From Planctomycetota bacterium (GTDB lineage Bacteria; Planctomycetota; PLA2; JAEUHO01), in the NCBI GenBank assembly GCA_029259775.1, contig JAJDEN010000017.1:1-35091 (forward strand): a stretch of 35,091 bases of DNA, in the 5' to 3' direction. Both the position numbers and the translations under genes were made by a program. Under the pieces are notes generated by a model. It was not told the DNA's origin. It ran no database searches and saw only the letters and a program-made list of their open reading frames with translations. This document shows positions 7,367-15,149 of this stretch, one piece after another (position 1 is the stretch's first letter; every line of letters begins with the position of its first letter).

Positions 7367-8572
7367 GTGAGGCTCTACCATCTTCGCTACCGGGCCCGCA
7401 GTGGGGGGTGGACCGAGAGCGAGATGTGGTGGCTCCAGGTCAGCGTGAAGGGGCGACTCATTCGCAAGTCCTTGAAGACGAAGGACCGGCGCGTTGCCGA
7501 GATGCGCGCGCTCAAGCTCATCGAGAAGGAGGAGCGGCGGGCGCTTGGCCTTGCCGACCCGTTCGAGGACGAGTGCGAGCGTCCGCTGAAGGACCACATC
7601 GACGAGTTCGCAGCGTTCCTCACGGACCGCGGCGTGAGCACGGGGCATCTTGAGGACAGGAAGCTGTGCCTGCGTCAGTACCTTGAGATGACCACGGCCG
7701 GGACGTTGCCCCAGATCGATCTCGTCGAGGCGCAGCGGTGGCTCGGCGAACTGTCCGATCGCCTGTCTGCCCGCAGCGTGAACAAGCGGTTCCAGAGCTT
7801 GCGACAGTTCGGGCGCTGGCTCGTCCGCGTTCGACGGCTCGGCTACAACCCATTCGAGGGCCTCTCGCCGCGTAACGAAGAGATTGATCGGCGGCGGGTA
7901 CGGCGCGCCCTCACCGACGACGACGTGGCCCGGCTCCTCGACGCAGCCCGCCGCCGTCCGCTCGAGCAGGCCAGTCAGATCGCCTCCGTGAAGGGCCTGC
8001 CGCCGGAGCGTGAAGCGAAGCTACGGCGGCTCGGGGAGACACGGGCCTACCTCTACGCCTTCGCCCTTGGGACCGGCCTCCGAAAGGGCGAGCTGCGGCA
8101 ACTGACCTGGGCCGACGTGGACGAAGAGCGGCGGACGCTCACCGTCCGGGCCTCGATCTCGAAGGCCAAGAAGCTCACCGAACTCCCGCTGCGCAGCGAC
8201 CTGTCCGACGCCCTCGGCGACCACCGGGCGCGCGTCGAGGTGGCTGGGTTGGGCACGGGGCCGAATGACCCGCTGTTCCCTGGGCCCCTGTTCCCGACCC
8301 ACGGCACGGTCAACGCGGACCTCGAGTCCGCCGGGCTCGACGGGGAGGACGATCAGGGGCGGGTGGTGGACTTCCACAGCCTGCGGACGACGATGATTAC
8401 GCGCCTCTCCGCGGCCGGCGTCCACCCGCGCACGGCGCAGGCACTGGCCCGGCACAGCAAACTCGAGCTGACGATGAAGACCTACACGGACGTGAGATTG
8501 CTGGATCTCAGGGGGGCAGTGGAGGCAGCCCGGGGCGCGAGCGAGGCATCGCCGCGTCGTCGGCAGGCGTGA
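7367..8572 (+). CDS. int: Tyrosine recombinase / site-specific integrase
   Basis: A 401-residue phage-type integrase. Residues 1-60 form an arm-binding-like domain (RLYHLRYRAR, WWLQVSVKGRLIRKSLKT). Residues 75-165 form the SAM-like core-binding domain (LKDHIDEFAAFLTDRGVS ... RFQSLRQFGRWLV). Residues 190-385 are catalytic. The R-K-H-R-H-Y set is visible: R239 in GTGLRKGE, a lysine in K266-K269, H337 and R340 in HSLR, H363 in ARHSKLE and Y373 in KTYTDV, so the enzyme looks active. The start is uncertain. GTG 7367 fits the domain start, but an in-frame ATG exists at 7268, and an 8-codon ORF with AAGGAG upstream overlaps the GTG. A one-base deletion that separated that short ORF from the integrase is possible. 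It is the last gene of the rightward element block and an attachment site would be expected nearby. Confidence 0.92.
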   Translation: MRLYHLRYRARSGGWTESEMWWLQVSVKGRLIRKSLKTKDRRVAEMRALKLIEKEERRALGLADPFEDECERPLKDHIDEFAAFLTDRGVSTGHLEDRKLCLRQYLEMTTAGTLPQIDLVEAQRWLGELSDRLSARSVNKRFQSLRQFGRWLVRVRRLGYNPFEGLSPRNEEIDRRRVRRALTDDDVARLLDAARRRPLEQASQIASVKGLPPEREAKLRRLGETRAYLYAFALGTGLRKGELRQLTWADVDEERRTLTVRASISKAKKLTELPLRSDLSDALGDHRARVEVAGLGTGPNDPLFPGPLFPTHGTVNADLESAGLDGEDDQGRVVDFHSLRTTMITRLSAAGVHPRTAQALARHSKLELTMKTYTDVRLLDLRGAVEAARGASEASPRRRQA

Positions 8573-8573
8573 G

Positions 8574-8728
8574 CGGGTGTCCGCTCAGCGTCCGCTCCGT
8601 GTCCGATCCCCGTCCGGCTTGCGCCCACCGCTGTGCGGTCTGCGTGCGATTCCTGTGCGATTGGCGTGCTGTCCGGCCCGACCGCTGTCCGTTCTTCGTC
8701 CGTTCCGTGTCCGACCGGCGTCAGATGG
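8574..8728. repeat. Array of GTCCG-like short motifs downstream of the integrase
   Basis: Directly after the integrase stop, the + strand carries GTGTCCG, GCGTCCG, GTGTCCG, CCGTCCG, CTGTCCG, CTGTCCG, TCGTCCG and GTGTCCG, interleaved with GTGCGAT/GTGCGG variants. They occur mostly every 10-13 bases over about 150 bases. No convincing reading frame occupies the stretch. Near-helical spacing beside an integrase would suit arm-type binding sites or another protein-binding array. The remainder to 8993 has a run of ten G at about 8857-8866, no recognised gene and presumably the promoter of the downstream ATPase gene. Confidence 0.5.
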
Positions 8729-8993
8729 GGGGGCGAATTCGGTCACGCGGGCCTGGACGGCGAGGAACGACCGGGGGCGGGTGCTTGGCCCTCTACGTGA
8801 CGTCCCAGGGAGAGCCGGGGTGCGGGGTGTAGCCGCAGGGTCGAGCCGGCGAAGGGGGGGGGGTACAAGCCGATCTGCTTGCCCCGCGACACGGAATCCG
8901 GGACCCGCTCTCGACGGATGTCATCTGACGACCCAGGGATCGAGTCGCGGATCGGCGCAGGCCGCGCGTCCACAGCAGGATAGGCTGTGAGCC

Positions 8994-11000
8994 ATGGAGA
9001 TCGACCTCAAGGGAAGAGTGCACAACCTGCGCCTTGGCCCCCGGCAAGCGTTGCACCCGGTGTTTGAGGCCGTGTCGAACTCGATCCACGCGATTGCCGA
9101 CGCCAGCACCGAAAAGCCGCGGATACGGATCACCTTCGAGCGGGCCAAGGGAGATCCAAAGCTCCTGGACGACCAGGAGAAGGAGCCCGTGAGTTCCGTG
9201 CACATCGAGGACAACGGCATCGGGTTCACGGATGAGAACTTGGAGTCGTTTCGTCGGTCCGACACTACTTACAAGGCTCCGCGAGGTGGCAAGGGCGTGG
9301 GCAGGCTCTCTTGGCTGAAGGCCTTTGACGAAGCGAGAGTGACGAGCAGTATTCAGATCGCGCCCGAGGAGTGGGTGCGTCGCGAGTTTGTGTTCAGCCT
9401 AGAACACGACGGGGTCGGCGGACTGAAACAGACCAATGGGGGCGGGCCGCGCAGAACGCGCGTCTCCCTCGGCGGACTGAAGCCGAAGTTCAGCCGCCAC
9501 TACCCCCAGTCCGTCGAAGTGACAGCGGGGCGCATCGTTGAGCACTTCTACCAGCAGATGTTTCTCCACGGGTGTCCCCAGATCATCCTCAAGGATGGGG
9601 GGGATGAGATTGACCTGAGAACCGTGTTCAAGGAGCAGTATGCCGAGCACGCTGAGGACGAGACCTTCAGAGTCGGCAATGAAGAGCTGGTCATCTATCA
9701 CGTGCGGAACTACAGGGCCGGCAAAGAGCGGGGGCACTACGTCCATCTGTGTGCGCACAATCGGACGGTGTCCCGAGAGAAAGCCAAGACGCTCTTCGGT
9801 CAGGTCCCGGCCGGGCGTATCAGCGACCCGTCACGCAATGGCGAGGCCTTCTGGTACGCCGCGTTGGTTTCTGGGACTGCTCTCGACGCAGCAGTGACCG
9901 CAGAGCGAGACGCGCTTGAGTTTGCAGAGGACGACGGCTTTGTCTTTGACGGGGGGATCTCCAAGAGCGCGCTCAACGCTGCTGTGGGTGAGCGAATTTC
10001 AGCTCATCTGATGGCCGACCTGGACAAGCTGCGCGAAGAGACTCAGGAGCGCATTGAGACGTATGTGAAGACTACCGCTCCGCAATACCGCCCCTTGCTC
10101 AAGCACCGTGAGTCCGAGGTACGCAGTCTGCCTCTTGATCTTGATGGCGACCGCGAAATCGAGCGCGAGTTGCACAAGTTGAACTTCGAGGCAGAGGCTG
10201 AGTTGCGCAAGCGCGGAGCGGCGCTGTCCGCTCTTGAGGTGAACTCAGTTGAAGACATGGCAGAGTACCGCGAGTCATACTTGCGGTTCATTGAAGAGGA
10301 GAACGACTTCGGCACGTCCTCGCTTGCTCGGTATGTCGTCCACCGCAAGGTCGTCCTTCAACTGCTCGACAGGTTCATGGGGTTGGCTGACGATGGGAAG
10401 TACGAGCTTGAGGAAGTTGTTCATCGCGTCATCTGCCCGCTGAGAGTTACGTCAGATGACTCGGGTTTCGAGAAGCACAACCTGTGGATCATTGACGACC
10501 GACTGGCGTTCCATGAATTCTTCGCATCAGACAAGCCGCTGTCCGCGACGCCGGCCAACACGACCAGCGGCAAGGAGCCGGACATCGTAGTGTTTGACAA
10601 GTCCCTGGGCTTCCGCGAGTCAGAGTCGTCGGACTCCGTGACCATCATCGAATTCAAGCGTCCAGAGCGTGCCGACTACACGGATGAGAAGAACCCAATC
10701 GAGCAGGTGTATGGGTACATACGCGAGATTCGTGCCGGTCGGGCGAAAGACGAGCGGGGCCGGACGGTGCACGCGACGGAGAGCACGCAGTTCATCGCGT
10801 ACGTAATCGCCACTCTTACGCCGCGGCTCCGTGAGCGCGCGGAGAACGCAGCACTCCTCCGCACTCCGGATGGGCGGGGGTACTTTGCTTTTAACCCCAC
10901 TCTCAATGCGTACATCGAGGTCCTCGATTACGCGAAGGTCTTGGCTGACTCCAAGAAGCGCAACGCCGTACTGTTTAGGCGATTGGGTCTAGAGGGTTAG
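8994..11000 (+). CDS. GHKL (Hsp90/MutL/MORC-like) ATPase with C-terminal PD-(D/E)XK-like nuclease domain
   Basis: A 668-residue protein. The N-terminal GHKL ATPase fold is clear: N-box E25-x-x-x-N29 in FEAVSNSIHAI, G1 box DNGIGF at 73-78, and a GGKGVGR lid/G2 box at 98-104. Residues 120-330 resemble the MutL/MORC-type transducer region. Residues 330-480 are helical and charged. Near 528-556 PDIVVFDKSLGF is followed by VTIIEFKRPERADY. The D...E-x-K spacing is that of PD-(D/E)XK nucleases, and a Q-V-Y-G-Y-I helix follows. GHL ATPases coupled to nucleases in restriction-type loci are known from comparative genomics as bacterial relatives of MORC proteins. Placement beside an integrase and near a PIN-like gene supports a defence role (inference). 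The ATG follows a weak ribosome binding site. Confidence 0.85.
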   Translation: MEIDLKGRVHNLRLGPRQALHPVFEAVSNSIHAIADASTEKPRIRITFERAKGDPKLLDDQEKEPVSSVHIEDNGIGFTDENLESFRRSDTTYKAPRGGKGVGRLSWLKAFDEARVTSSIQIAPEEWVRREFVFSLEHDGVGGLKQTNGGGPRRTRVSLGGLKPKFSRHYPQSVEVTAGRIVEHFYQQMFLHGCPQIILKDGGDEIDLRTVFKEQYAEHAEDETFRVGNEELVIYHVRNYRAGKERGHYVHLCAHNRTVSREKAKTLFGQVPAGRISDPSRNGEAFWYAALVSGTALDAAVTAERDALEFAEDDGFVFDGGISKSALNAAVGERISAHLMADLDKLREETQERIETYVKTTAPQYRPLLKHRESEVRSLPLDLDGDREIERELHKLNFEAEAELRKRGAALSALEVNSVEDMAEYRESYLRFIEEENDFGTSSLARYVVHRKVVLQLLDRFMGLADDGKYELEEVVHRVICPLRVTSDDSGFEKHNLWIIDDRLAFHEFFASDKPLSATPANTTSGKEPDIVVFDKSLGFRESESSDSVTIIEFKRPERADYTDEKNPIEQVYGYIREIRAGRAKDERGRTVHATESTQFIAYVIATLTPRLRERAENAALLRTPDGRGYFAFNPTLNAYIEVLDYAKVLADSKKRNAVLFRRLGLEG

Positions 11001-11185
11001 GGCCAGAGGACGCGGCCCAACGGATGATCGCGGGTGCGCGAAGCCCCGCACGCACGTGGGCCGCGCGACGGGGCAGCTTCGCCCGACTTGCGGCAGACAG
11101 CTTCGGCGTGCTCGATCATCGTGACAATGGCTTCGCTGCGCTTGTCCGGGTGGTGGCCATGCTTGCGCAGGACCTCTTCACGCAA
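10997..11185 (-). other. Possible frameshifted tail or small gene after the DUF6236-like gene
   Basis: A 62-codon leftward frame starting at TTG 11185, overlapping the stop of the DUF6236-like gene and ending against the stop of the convergent ATPase gene. The first 38 residues (EEVLRKHGHHPDKRSEAIVT and beyond) look protein-like with GC-rich third positions; the end is Arg-rich. It could be a small coupled gene or the C-terminus of the upstream protein after a frameshift. I cannot decide between these from the sequence. Confidence 0.3.
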
Positions 11186-12248
11186 GTTCGGCTTGTGCGG
11201 ACAGCAAGTACGAGAACGGGTTCTGCCGCAGCAGTTCACGCTTCTCCACGTTGTACATCGCACCGGCTGCGACTAGCGATAGGCCCGCAAGAGCAAGAAG
11301 TGCCGCCGGCGTGCCCATGCCCGCGACCATGAGCAGGGATGAGGTGCCGGCGGAAAGGAACGAGACCTTGAGGAGGCCGGTCGTCGAGTGCTTGATATCG
11401 AGACCCTTGAGGGCCGCGCGCAGGTCGCTGGTCGCAGGAGCCACCTCGTTGGCGTGCAGATCGTGAACCCGCTGGCGAAGGGCTTCCTCAGGCAAGTCCA
11501 ATGAAACCGACGCTGCAAGCTCCTCGATCTTCGCGCGGAACCGGCCGAGTTCGTCGCTGTGGCGCTCTCGGAAGTTGAGAAGACGGTCTACCGGTGTCGC
11601 GGGATCGACGTTCACCCGCTCAAGGGCAAGATGTCCGAGCATTCCTGGTGCAAGCTCGCGAGGCATCCTGCGCCGCCGGCCGCGGACCATACCCGCAGCT
11701 TGTCCGTCGAGCCGCGCAGCGACGGCCAAGCGATCTGCCGCCGGCAAGGGTGTAACCAGGCCAGCGCCCGTGCGCTCCGCCAAGCGAGAGGCCAGAAGCG
11801 TCATGTAGAAATCGGCGAAGCCACGGTTCACACGCATCCACTCACCGTCAGGCGTGCCCATGCCCAACTCGCGAAGCGCGCGTCGGATCTTCGAGGGCAT
11901 CTTCTCAGGGTGAATGTCCGCGAGTCGGCCGAGGCGAGGCGAGAGCGACTCCGCATGGATGCTCGTGACGCGCCCGGCCTCGTCCGCAAGGAGGAACTGG
12001 GCGCCCTCGGGACTCGTGAGGTGATCGAGCACCACATCGGCGAGCTCGTCTACCTCGTCCGTCCCCGGATTGACCCGCAGCGGTATGAGGTACCCCTCTG
12101 ACTCAAGAGCTGCTCCCACCTCGGTGGAGTACGGGGTCTCCATGGAATCCGGCACGATCGTTTGGATCTCGTCCCAGTACAGCAGCGAGGACTTGAGCCA
12201 AGCCTCGTCTTCAATGTCGATCCACGGGTAGTAGAGGGCCTTCGGCAT
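11178..12248 (-). CDS. DUF6236-like protein
   Basis: A 356-residue protein starting MPKALYYPWIDIEDEAWLK, followed by YWDEIQTIVP, which is the N-terminal signature I associate with DUF6236. The middle is helical (MPSKIRRALRELGMGTPDGE, FADFYMTLLASRLAER). Residues 305-345 contain two hydrophobic segments (TSSLLMVAGMGTPAALLALA, LSLVAAGAMY) that may be a hairpin in the membrane or a buried core. ATG 12248 has GGGGAG 8 nt upstream. The frame stays open and coding-like for about 110 codons upstream, so a longer protein is possible. No biochemical function is known to me. It sits convergent to the GHKL ATPase-nuclease gene and downstream of a PIN-like gene, which fits a defence or toxin-type islet. 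Confidence 0.7.
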   Translation of the reverse strand: MPKALYYPWIDIEDEAWLKSSLLYWDEIQTIVPDSMETPYSTEVGAALESEGYLIPLRVNPGTDEVDELADVVLDHLTSPEGAQFLLADEAGRVTSIHAESLSPRLGRLADIHPEKMPSKIRRALRELGMGTPDGEWMRVNRGFADFYMTLLASRLAERTGAGLVTPLPAADRLAVAARLDGQAAGMVRGRRRRMPRELAPGMLGHLALERVNVDPATPVDRLLNFRERHSDELGRFRAKIEELAASVSLDLPEEALRQRVHDLHANEVAPATSDLRAALKGLDIKHSTTGLLKVSFLSAGTSSLLMVAGMGTPAALLALAGLSLVAAGAMYNVEKRELLRQNPFSYLLSAQAELA

Positions 12249-12590
12249 GGCGACATCTCCCCAGTTCGCCTCTCTTCCATACCTCCGGTGGCGCGTAAGC
12301 GCCAGCACGTCGTTGGCGAGGACCACGACGGCGCGGTACATCCCGCCAACCTCGGGTTCGGCGACGAGGTCACAGAAGTGGCCTACCCCGTCGCTGGCGA
12401 CGGATCGGAGCAAGCCCGTGATCCGCTCGATCACGAACACGCGCTCTCCGCCCACGGAGCGTGTCAGGGGCGCGCCTAGCGCTCCGTCCGGCCAAGGGTG
12501 GAAGATGGCGGAGTCAGGGCGGAGTCGGAGGCGGGTTCCGCTTCCGAGCAGCACCTCCTCTGCCGCCGCGGCGAGCACGGCACGCGCCCC
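12249..12590 (-). other. Coding-like in-frame extension upstream of the DUF6236-like gene
   Basis: The reading frame of the DUF6236-like protein continues upstream without a stop through a segment with strong GC bias at third codon positions and protein-like sequence (RVFVIERITGLLRSV, MYRAVVVLANDVLALTR). It ends close to the 55-bp repeat at 12591-12644. Two readings are possible. The true protein may be about 110 residues longer with an extra N-terminal domain, or a separate small gene may have lost its stop and run into the DUF6236 gene. No good start codon with a spaced ribosome binding site is seen just inside the repeat. Confidence 0.4.
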
Positions 12591-12644
12591 AAGTGACCAT
12601 GACCGAAACCTCGCGTGTGTGCGCACGACCTCGCACGTCCTCGC
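12591..12644 (+). repeat. 55-bp direct repeat, copy 1 (upstream of DUF6236-like gene)
   Basis: This 54-bp segment aligns with 13417-13472 over its whole length, with only a few substitutions and one 2-bp length difference. Conserved parts include AAGTGAC-ATGACCGAAACC, the palindromic GTGTGCGCACGACC and the 12-mer GCACGTCCTCGC at the end. Each copy lies upstream of a leftward gene. The copies could be a shared promoter/operator or borders of gene cassettes. Confidence 0.7.
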
Positions 12645-12744
12645 CGGGGGCGCTACTTCCCCTCTCGGGCAGGGGGGAGACGAGGCCGACCGAAGCACTG
12701 GGCGCGGCCGGAACTCCGCAGCTCCGGGCTGCTCGGAAGGGAGA

Positions 12745-13320
12745 CTAGCGAAACAGCGCCGCCCATGGACGGATCAACTCCCACATCTCGATGGGCGACA
12801 CCACCCGAATGCTCAGGGTCTTCTCGATGTGTTGAGCGTTCTTGGGCAACTTGTTCTCCATCGTCAGAAACGTGTCGCATCCCAGGAGAATCGCGTCCTT
12901 GAGCAGCGCGCGATCACCGGCGCCCAGGTAGCCATGGGCGGGTGATTCTGCCGAGGCAGCTACGGCGGGGTCTCCAACGTAGGGCGACTCCGCTAGGCAC
13001 GCCATCCAATGGTCGAGCACGTCGTACGCCCACTGCAAGTAGCGCGCATCGGCCTTCTTCTCGATCTCGCGGAAGCTACTCTCTGACAAGGCGAACTCAA
13101 ACGGAGCCCGCTCGGCTACGAGCCTGATGTTGCGGAGAGCCTCGAGCTTGGCCACGCCCCTCGGGTCTCTGTGGGCGGCGTCGCCTGTCTGCAGTGGCTC
13201 ACTCTCATGCAGGAACCCGCCATACGTCTGGAGCGCCTGCAGCGCTGACGAGTCTAGGAAGATCCGACGAGGGACGTTCTCGAAGTCACGGAACACTGAC
13301 TCCGCTTCCGCATTGTCCAC
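12745..13320 (-). CDS. PIN-like domain protein
   Basis: A 191-residue protein with the order of acidic residues typical of PIN nucleases. There is a first Asp in RRIFLDSSALQAL (D23) and a central acidic helix SESSFREIEKKAD. A C-terminal GAGDRALLKDAILLGCDTFL segment (D136, D142, D149) runs into LTMENKL. The last canonical Asp (LTxD) is replaced by Glu (E155). PIN proteins are metal-dependent RNases, often toxins, but no antitoxin gene is adjacent. I chose GTG 13320 because GGAG lies 7 nt upstream and the fold begins soon after; an earlier in-frame GTG at 13362 adds 14 residues. It is leftward, upstream of the DUF6236-like gene, with a 55-bp repeat copy 97 bp before its start. Confidence 0.7.
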   Translation of the reverse strand: MDNAEAESVFRDFENVPRRIFLDSSALQALQTYGGFLHESEPLQTGDAAHRDPRGVAKLEALRNIRLVAERAPFEFALSESSFREIEKKADARYLQWAYDVLDHWMACLAESPYVGDPAVAASAESPAHGYLGAGDRALLKDAILLGCDTFLTMENKLPKNAQHIEKTLSIRVVSPIEMWELIRPWAALFR

Positions 13321-13416
13321 AGGCGTCTCCAACGGACCAGGGTAAGCGCGCCGGCTCTCCACATCACCGCGCGTGGGCCACGGTCGCTTGGATCAAGGCT
13401 CTGCGCGTGACCCTCG

Positions 13417-13472
13417 AAGTGACTATGACCGAAACCCTGCTTTTGTGTGCGCACGACCTAGCACGTCCTCGC
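13417..13472 (+). repeat. 55-bp direct repeat, copy 2 (upstream of PIN-like gene)
   Basis: The second copy of the repeat at 12591-12644. The terminal 12-mer GCACGTCCTCGC (13461-13472) recurs in inverted orientation at 13550-13561, only 8 bp from the 3' end of the tRNA-Asp gene. Together the two copies of the long repeat bracket the PIN-like gene. Confidence 0.7.
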
Positions 13473-13569
13473 ACATCGCTGCCGGAAGTAAGGGATCGGG
13501 GGGCCGAGAGGGGAGATCGCCCCAAGGCTGCAACGTCGCGCGAGTTAGGGCGAGGACGTGCAGGAAGAA

Positions 13570-13647
13570 TGGCGGGAGTGACGGGACTCGAACCCGCGAC
13601 CTCCGGCTTGACAGGCCGGCGCTCTAACCAAACTGAGCTACACCCCC
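13570..13647 (-). tRNA. tRNA-Asp (anticodon GTC), CCA encoded
   Basis: Read on the minus strand, the gene folds into a complete cloverleaf. The acceptor stem is GGGGGTG/CACTCCC with one G-T pair, followed by discriminator G73 and encoded CCA. The D-arm is GCTC/GAGC with a GG-containing loop. The anticodon stem is CCGGC/GCCGG with loop CTGTCAA, giving anticodon GTC. The T-arm is GCGGG/CCCGT around TTCGAGT. tRNA genes are common integration targets, and an integrase lies 5 kb away, but I saw no duplicated tRNA 3' end inside the window. Confidence 0.95.
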
Positions 13648-13789
13648 GCGGTGCATCGCAGGGCGAGATTCTAGGGATCTCCGGGGCTGCATCCAACCAG
13701 AAGCACAGGCGCACTTTGGATTCTGGTTTCCCTGGGCTCCATGGCTGGTATCAGGCCACCCTTAGCCCGGTCGTAGGAGGTCCCCCAGG

Positions 13790-15127
13790 ATGAAAATCGC
13801 CGTCATCGGTACCGGATACGTCGGGCTTGTCGCCGGCGCCTGCTTCGCCGAAGCCGGGAACGAGGTCGTCTGCGTCGACACCGATCCCCGCAAGATCGAG
13901 ATGCTTGAGAAGGGCGAGGTGCCCATCTACGAGCCCGGTCTCGGCTCTATCCTGGAGCGCCTCCACCGCGACGGGCACATCAAGTACACCCTGAACCATG
14001 CTGATGCGGTGCCTGGCGCCAAGGTCGTCTTCATCGGGGTGGGAACACCCGAGGGCGAGGGCGGTGCGCCGGACATGTCCTACGTGTTCCAGGCCGTGCG
14101 TGACGTGCTGGCTTGTGCCGATGGACCGCTGGTCATGGTGCTGAAGAGCACGGTGCCGGTGGGTACGGCCCGCAAGACGCGTGAGATCTGCTCTGAGATG
14201 AGCTCGTTTCCCGTGGACGTGGTCTCGAACCCGGAGTTCCTGAAGGAAGGGGCTGCGGTCGATGATTTCCTGCGTCCGGACCGTGTCGTGATCGGTACGG
14301 ACTCGGATGCTGCGTTTGCCGTGATGGCGGAGCTCTACCTGCCCTTCACGCTGCAGCAGCGCCCCATCATCCGGATGAGCAACGTGTCGGCGGAGCTGAC
14401 GAAGTACGCCGGCAACGCGATGCTCGCGACGCGGATCTCGTTCATGAACGAGATCGCCAAGCTGTGCGATGCCGTCGGTGCGGACGTGAAGTCCATCGCC
14501 GAGGGCATTGGGACCGACTCCCGCATCGGTCGGCCGTTCCTCTACGCCGGCTGCGGCTACGGCGGCTCCTGCTTCCCCAAGGACACCCAGGGCCTGATGC
14601 ACGTCGCTCGGGACGCGGGGGTCCAGATGGAGATCGTGGAAGCGGTCGAGAGCGTCAACGACAACCAGAAGATGCTCTTGGCCGAGCGCGTGGTTTCGCG
14701 CTTCGGGGAGGATCTCTCGGGGCTGAAGTTCGCGGTGTGGGGCCTGGCCTTCAAGCCCCAGACGGACGACGTCCGGGAGGCGCCGGCCGAGGTGATCATC
14801 GGGGATCTCTTGGGTCGTGGTGCGTCGGTGGTGGGCTGCGATCCGGAAGGCGTCGAGAACTTCCGCGCGAAGTTTGGTGATCGCATCTCCTACGAGACCG
14901 ATCCCTACAAGGCGGCCTCGGGTGCGGATGCGGTGCTGCTCTGCACGGAGTGGATGGAGTTCCGCGGTGCGGACTTCGGCAAGCTCAAGTCGGTGATGAA
15001 GCAGCCGGTGGTGTTCGATGGCCGGAACGTCTTGGATCCGGTCAAGGCCAACGCTTCGGGCTTCGCCTACGAAGGCATCGGGCGGGGCAAGCTGCTGCAG
15101 CGTGCGCAGGAAGAAGCGGCTGTCTAG
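13790..15127 (+). CDS. ugd: UDP-glucose 6-dehydrogenase
   Basis: A 445-residue enzyme that oxidises UDP-glucose to UDP-glucuronate with two NAD+, supplying sugar acid for exopolysaccharide or cell-envelope glycans. The N-terminal Rossmann motif IGTGYVG (residues 6-12) is followed by VCVDTDPRKIEML and IYEPGL. The middle has KSTVPVGTA, NPEFLKEGAA and FLRPDRVVIG. The catalytic cysteine C261 lies in GGSCFPKD with K264 and D265. The C-terminal domain has WGLAFKPQTDDVREAPA. The length is normal for the family. ATG 13790 has GGAGG about 9 nt upstream. It stands alone between the tRNA-Asp gene and a convergent sigma-like gene whose stop is 22 bp away. All key residues are present, so an active enzyme is expected. 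Confidence 0.97.
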   Translation: MKIAVIGTGYVGLVAGACFAEAGNEVVCVDTDPRKIEMLEKGEVPIYEPGLGSILERLHRDGHIKYTLNHADAVPGAKVVFIGVGTPEGEGGAPDMSYVFQAVRDVLACADGPLVMVLKSTVPVGTARKTREICSEMSSFPVDVVSNPEFLKEGAAVDDFLRPDRVVIGTDSDAAFAVMAELYLPFTLQQRPIIRMSNVSAELTKYAGNAMLATRISFMNEIAKLCDAVGADVKSIAEGIGTDSRIGRPFLYAGCGYGGSCFPKDTQGLMHVARDAGVQMEIVEAVESVNDNQKMLLAERVVSRFGEDLSGLKFAVWGLAFKPQTDDVREAPAEVIIGDLLGRGASVVGCDPEGVENFRAKFGDRISYETDPYKAASGADAVLLCTEWMEFRGADFGKLKSVMKQPVVFDGRNVLDPVKANASGFAYEGIGRGKLLQRAQEEAAV

Positions 15128-15149
15128 GGGCAGCGTCGAGAGGCTTCGC

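Noticed and set aside
11559..12101. Rightward 180-codon frame inside the DUF6236-like gene
   Set aside because: Antisense shadow with Arg/His-rich composition; the leftward frame has the family motifs and a ribosome binding site.
13570..13647. tRNA-Asp 3' end as attachment site of the integrase element
   Set aside because: No second copy of the tRNA 3' sequence was found near the integrase or elsewhere in the window, so it stays a possibility only.
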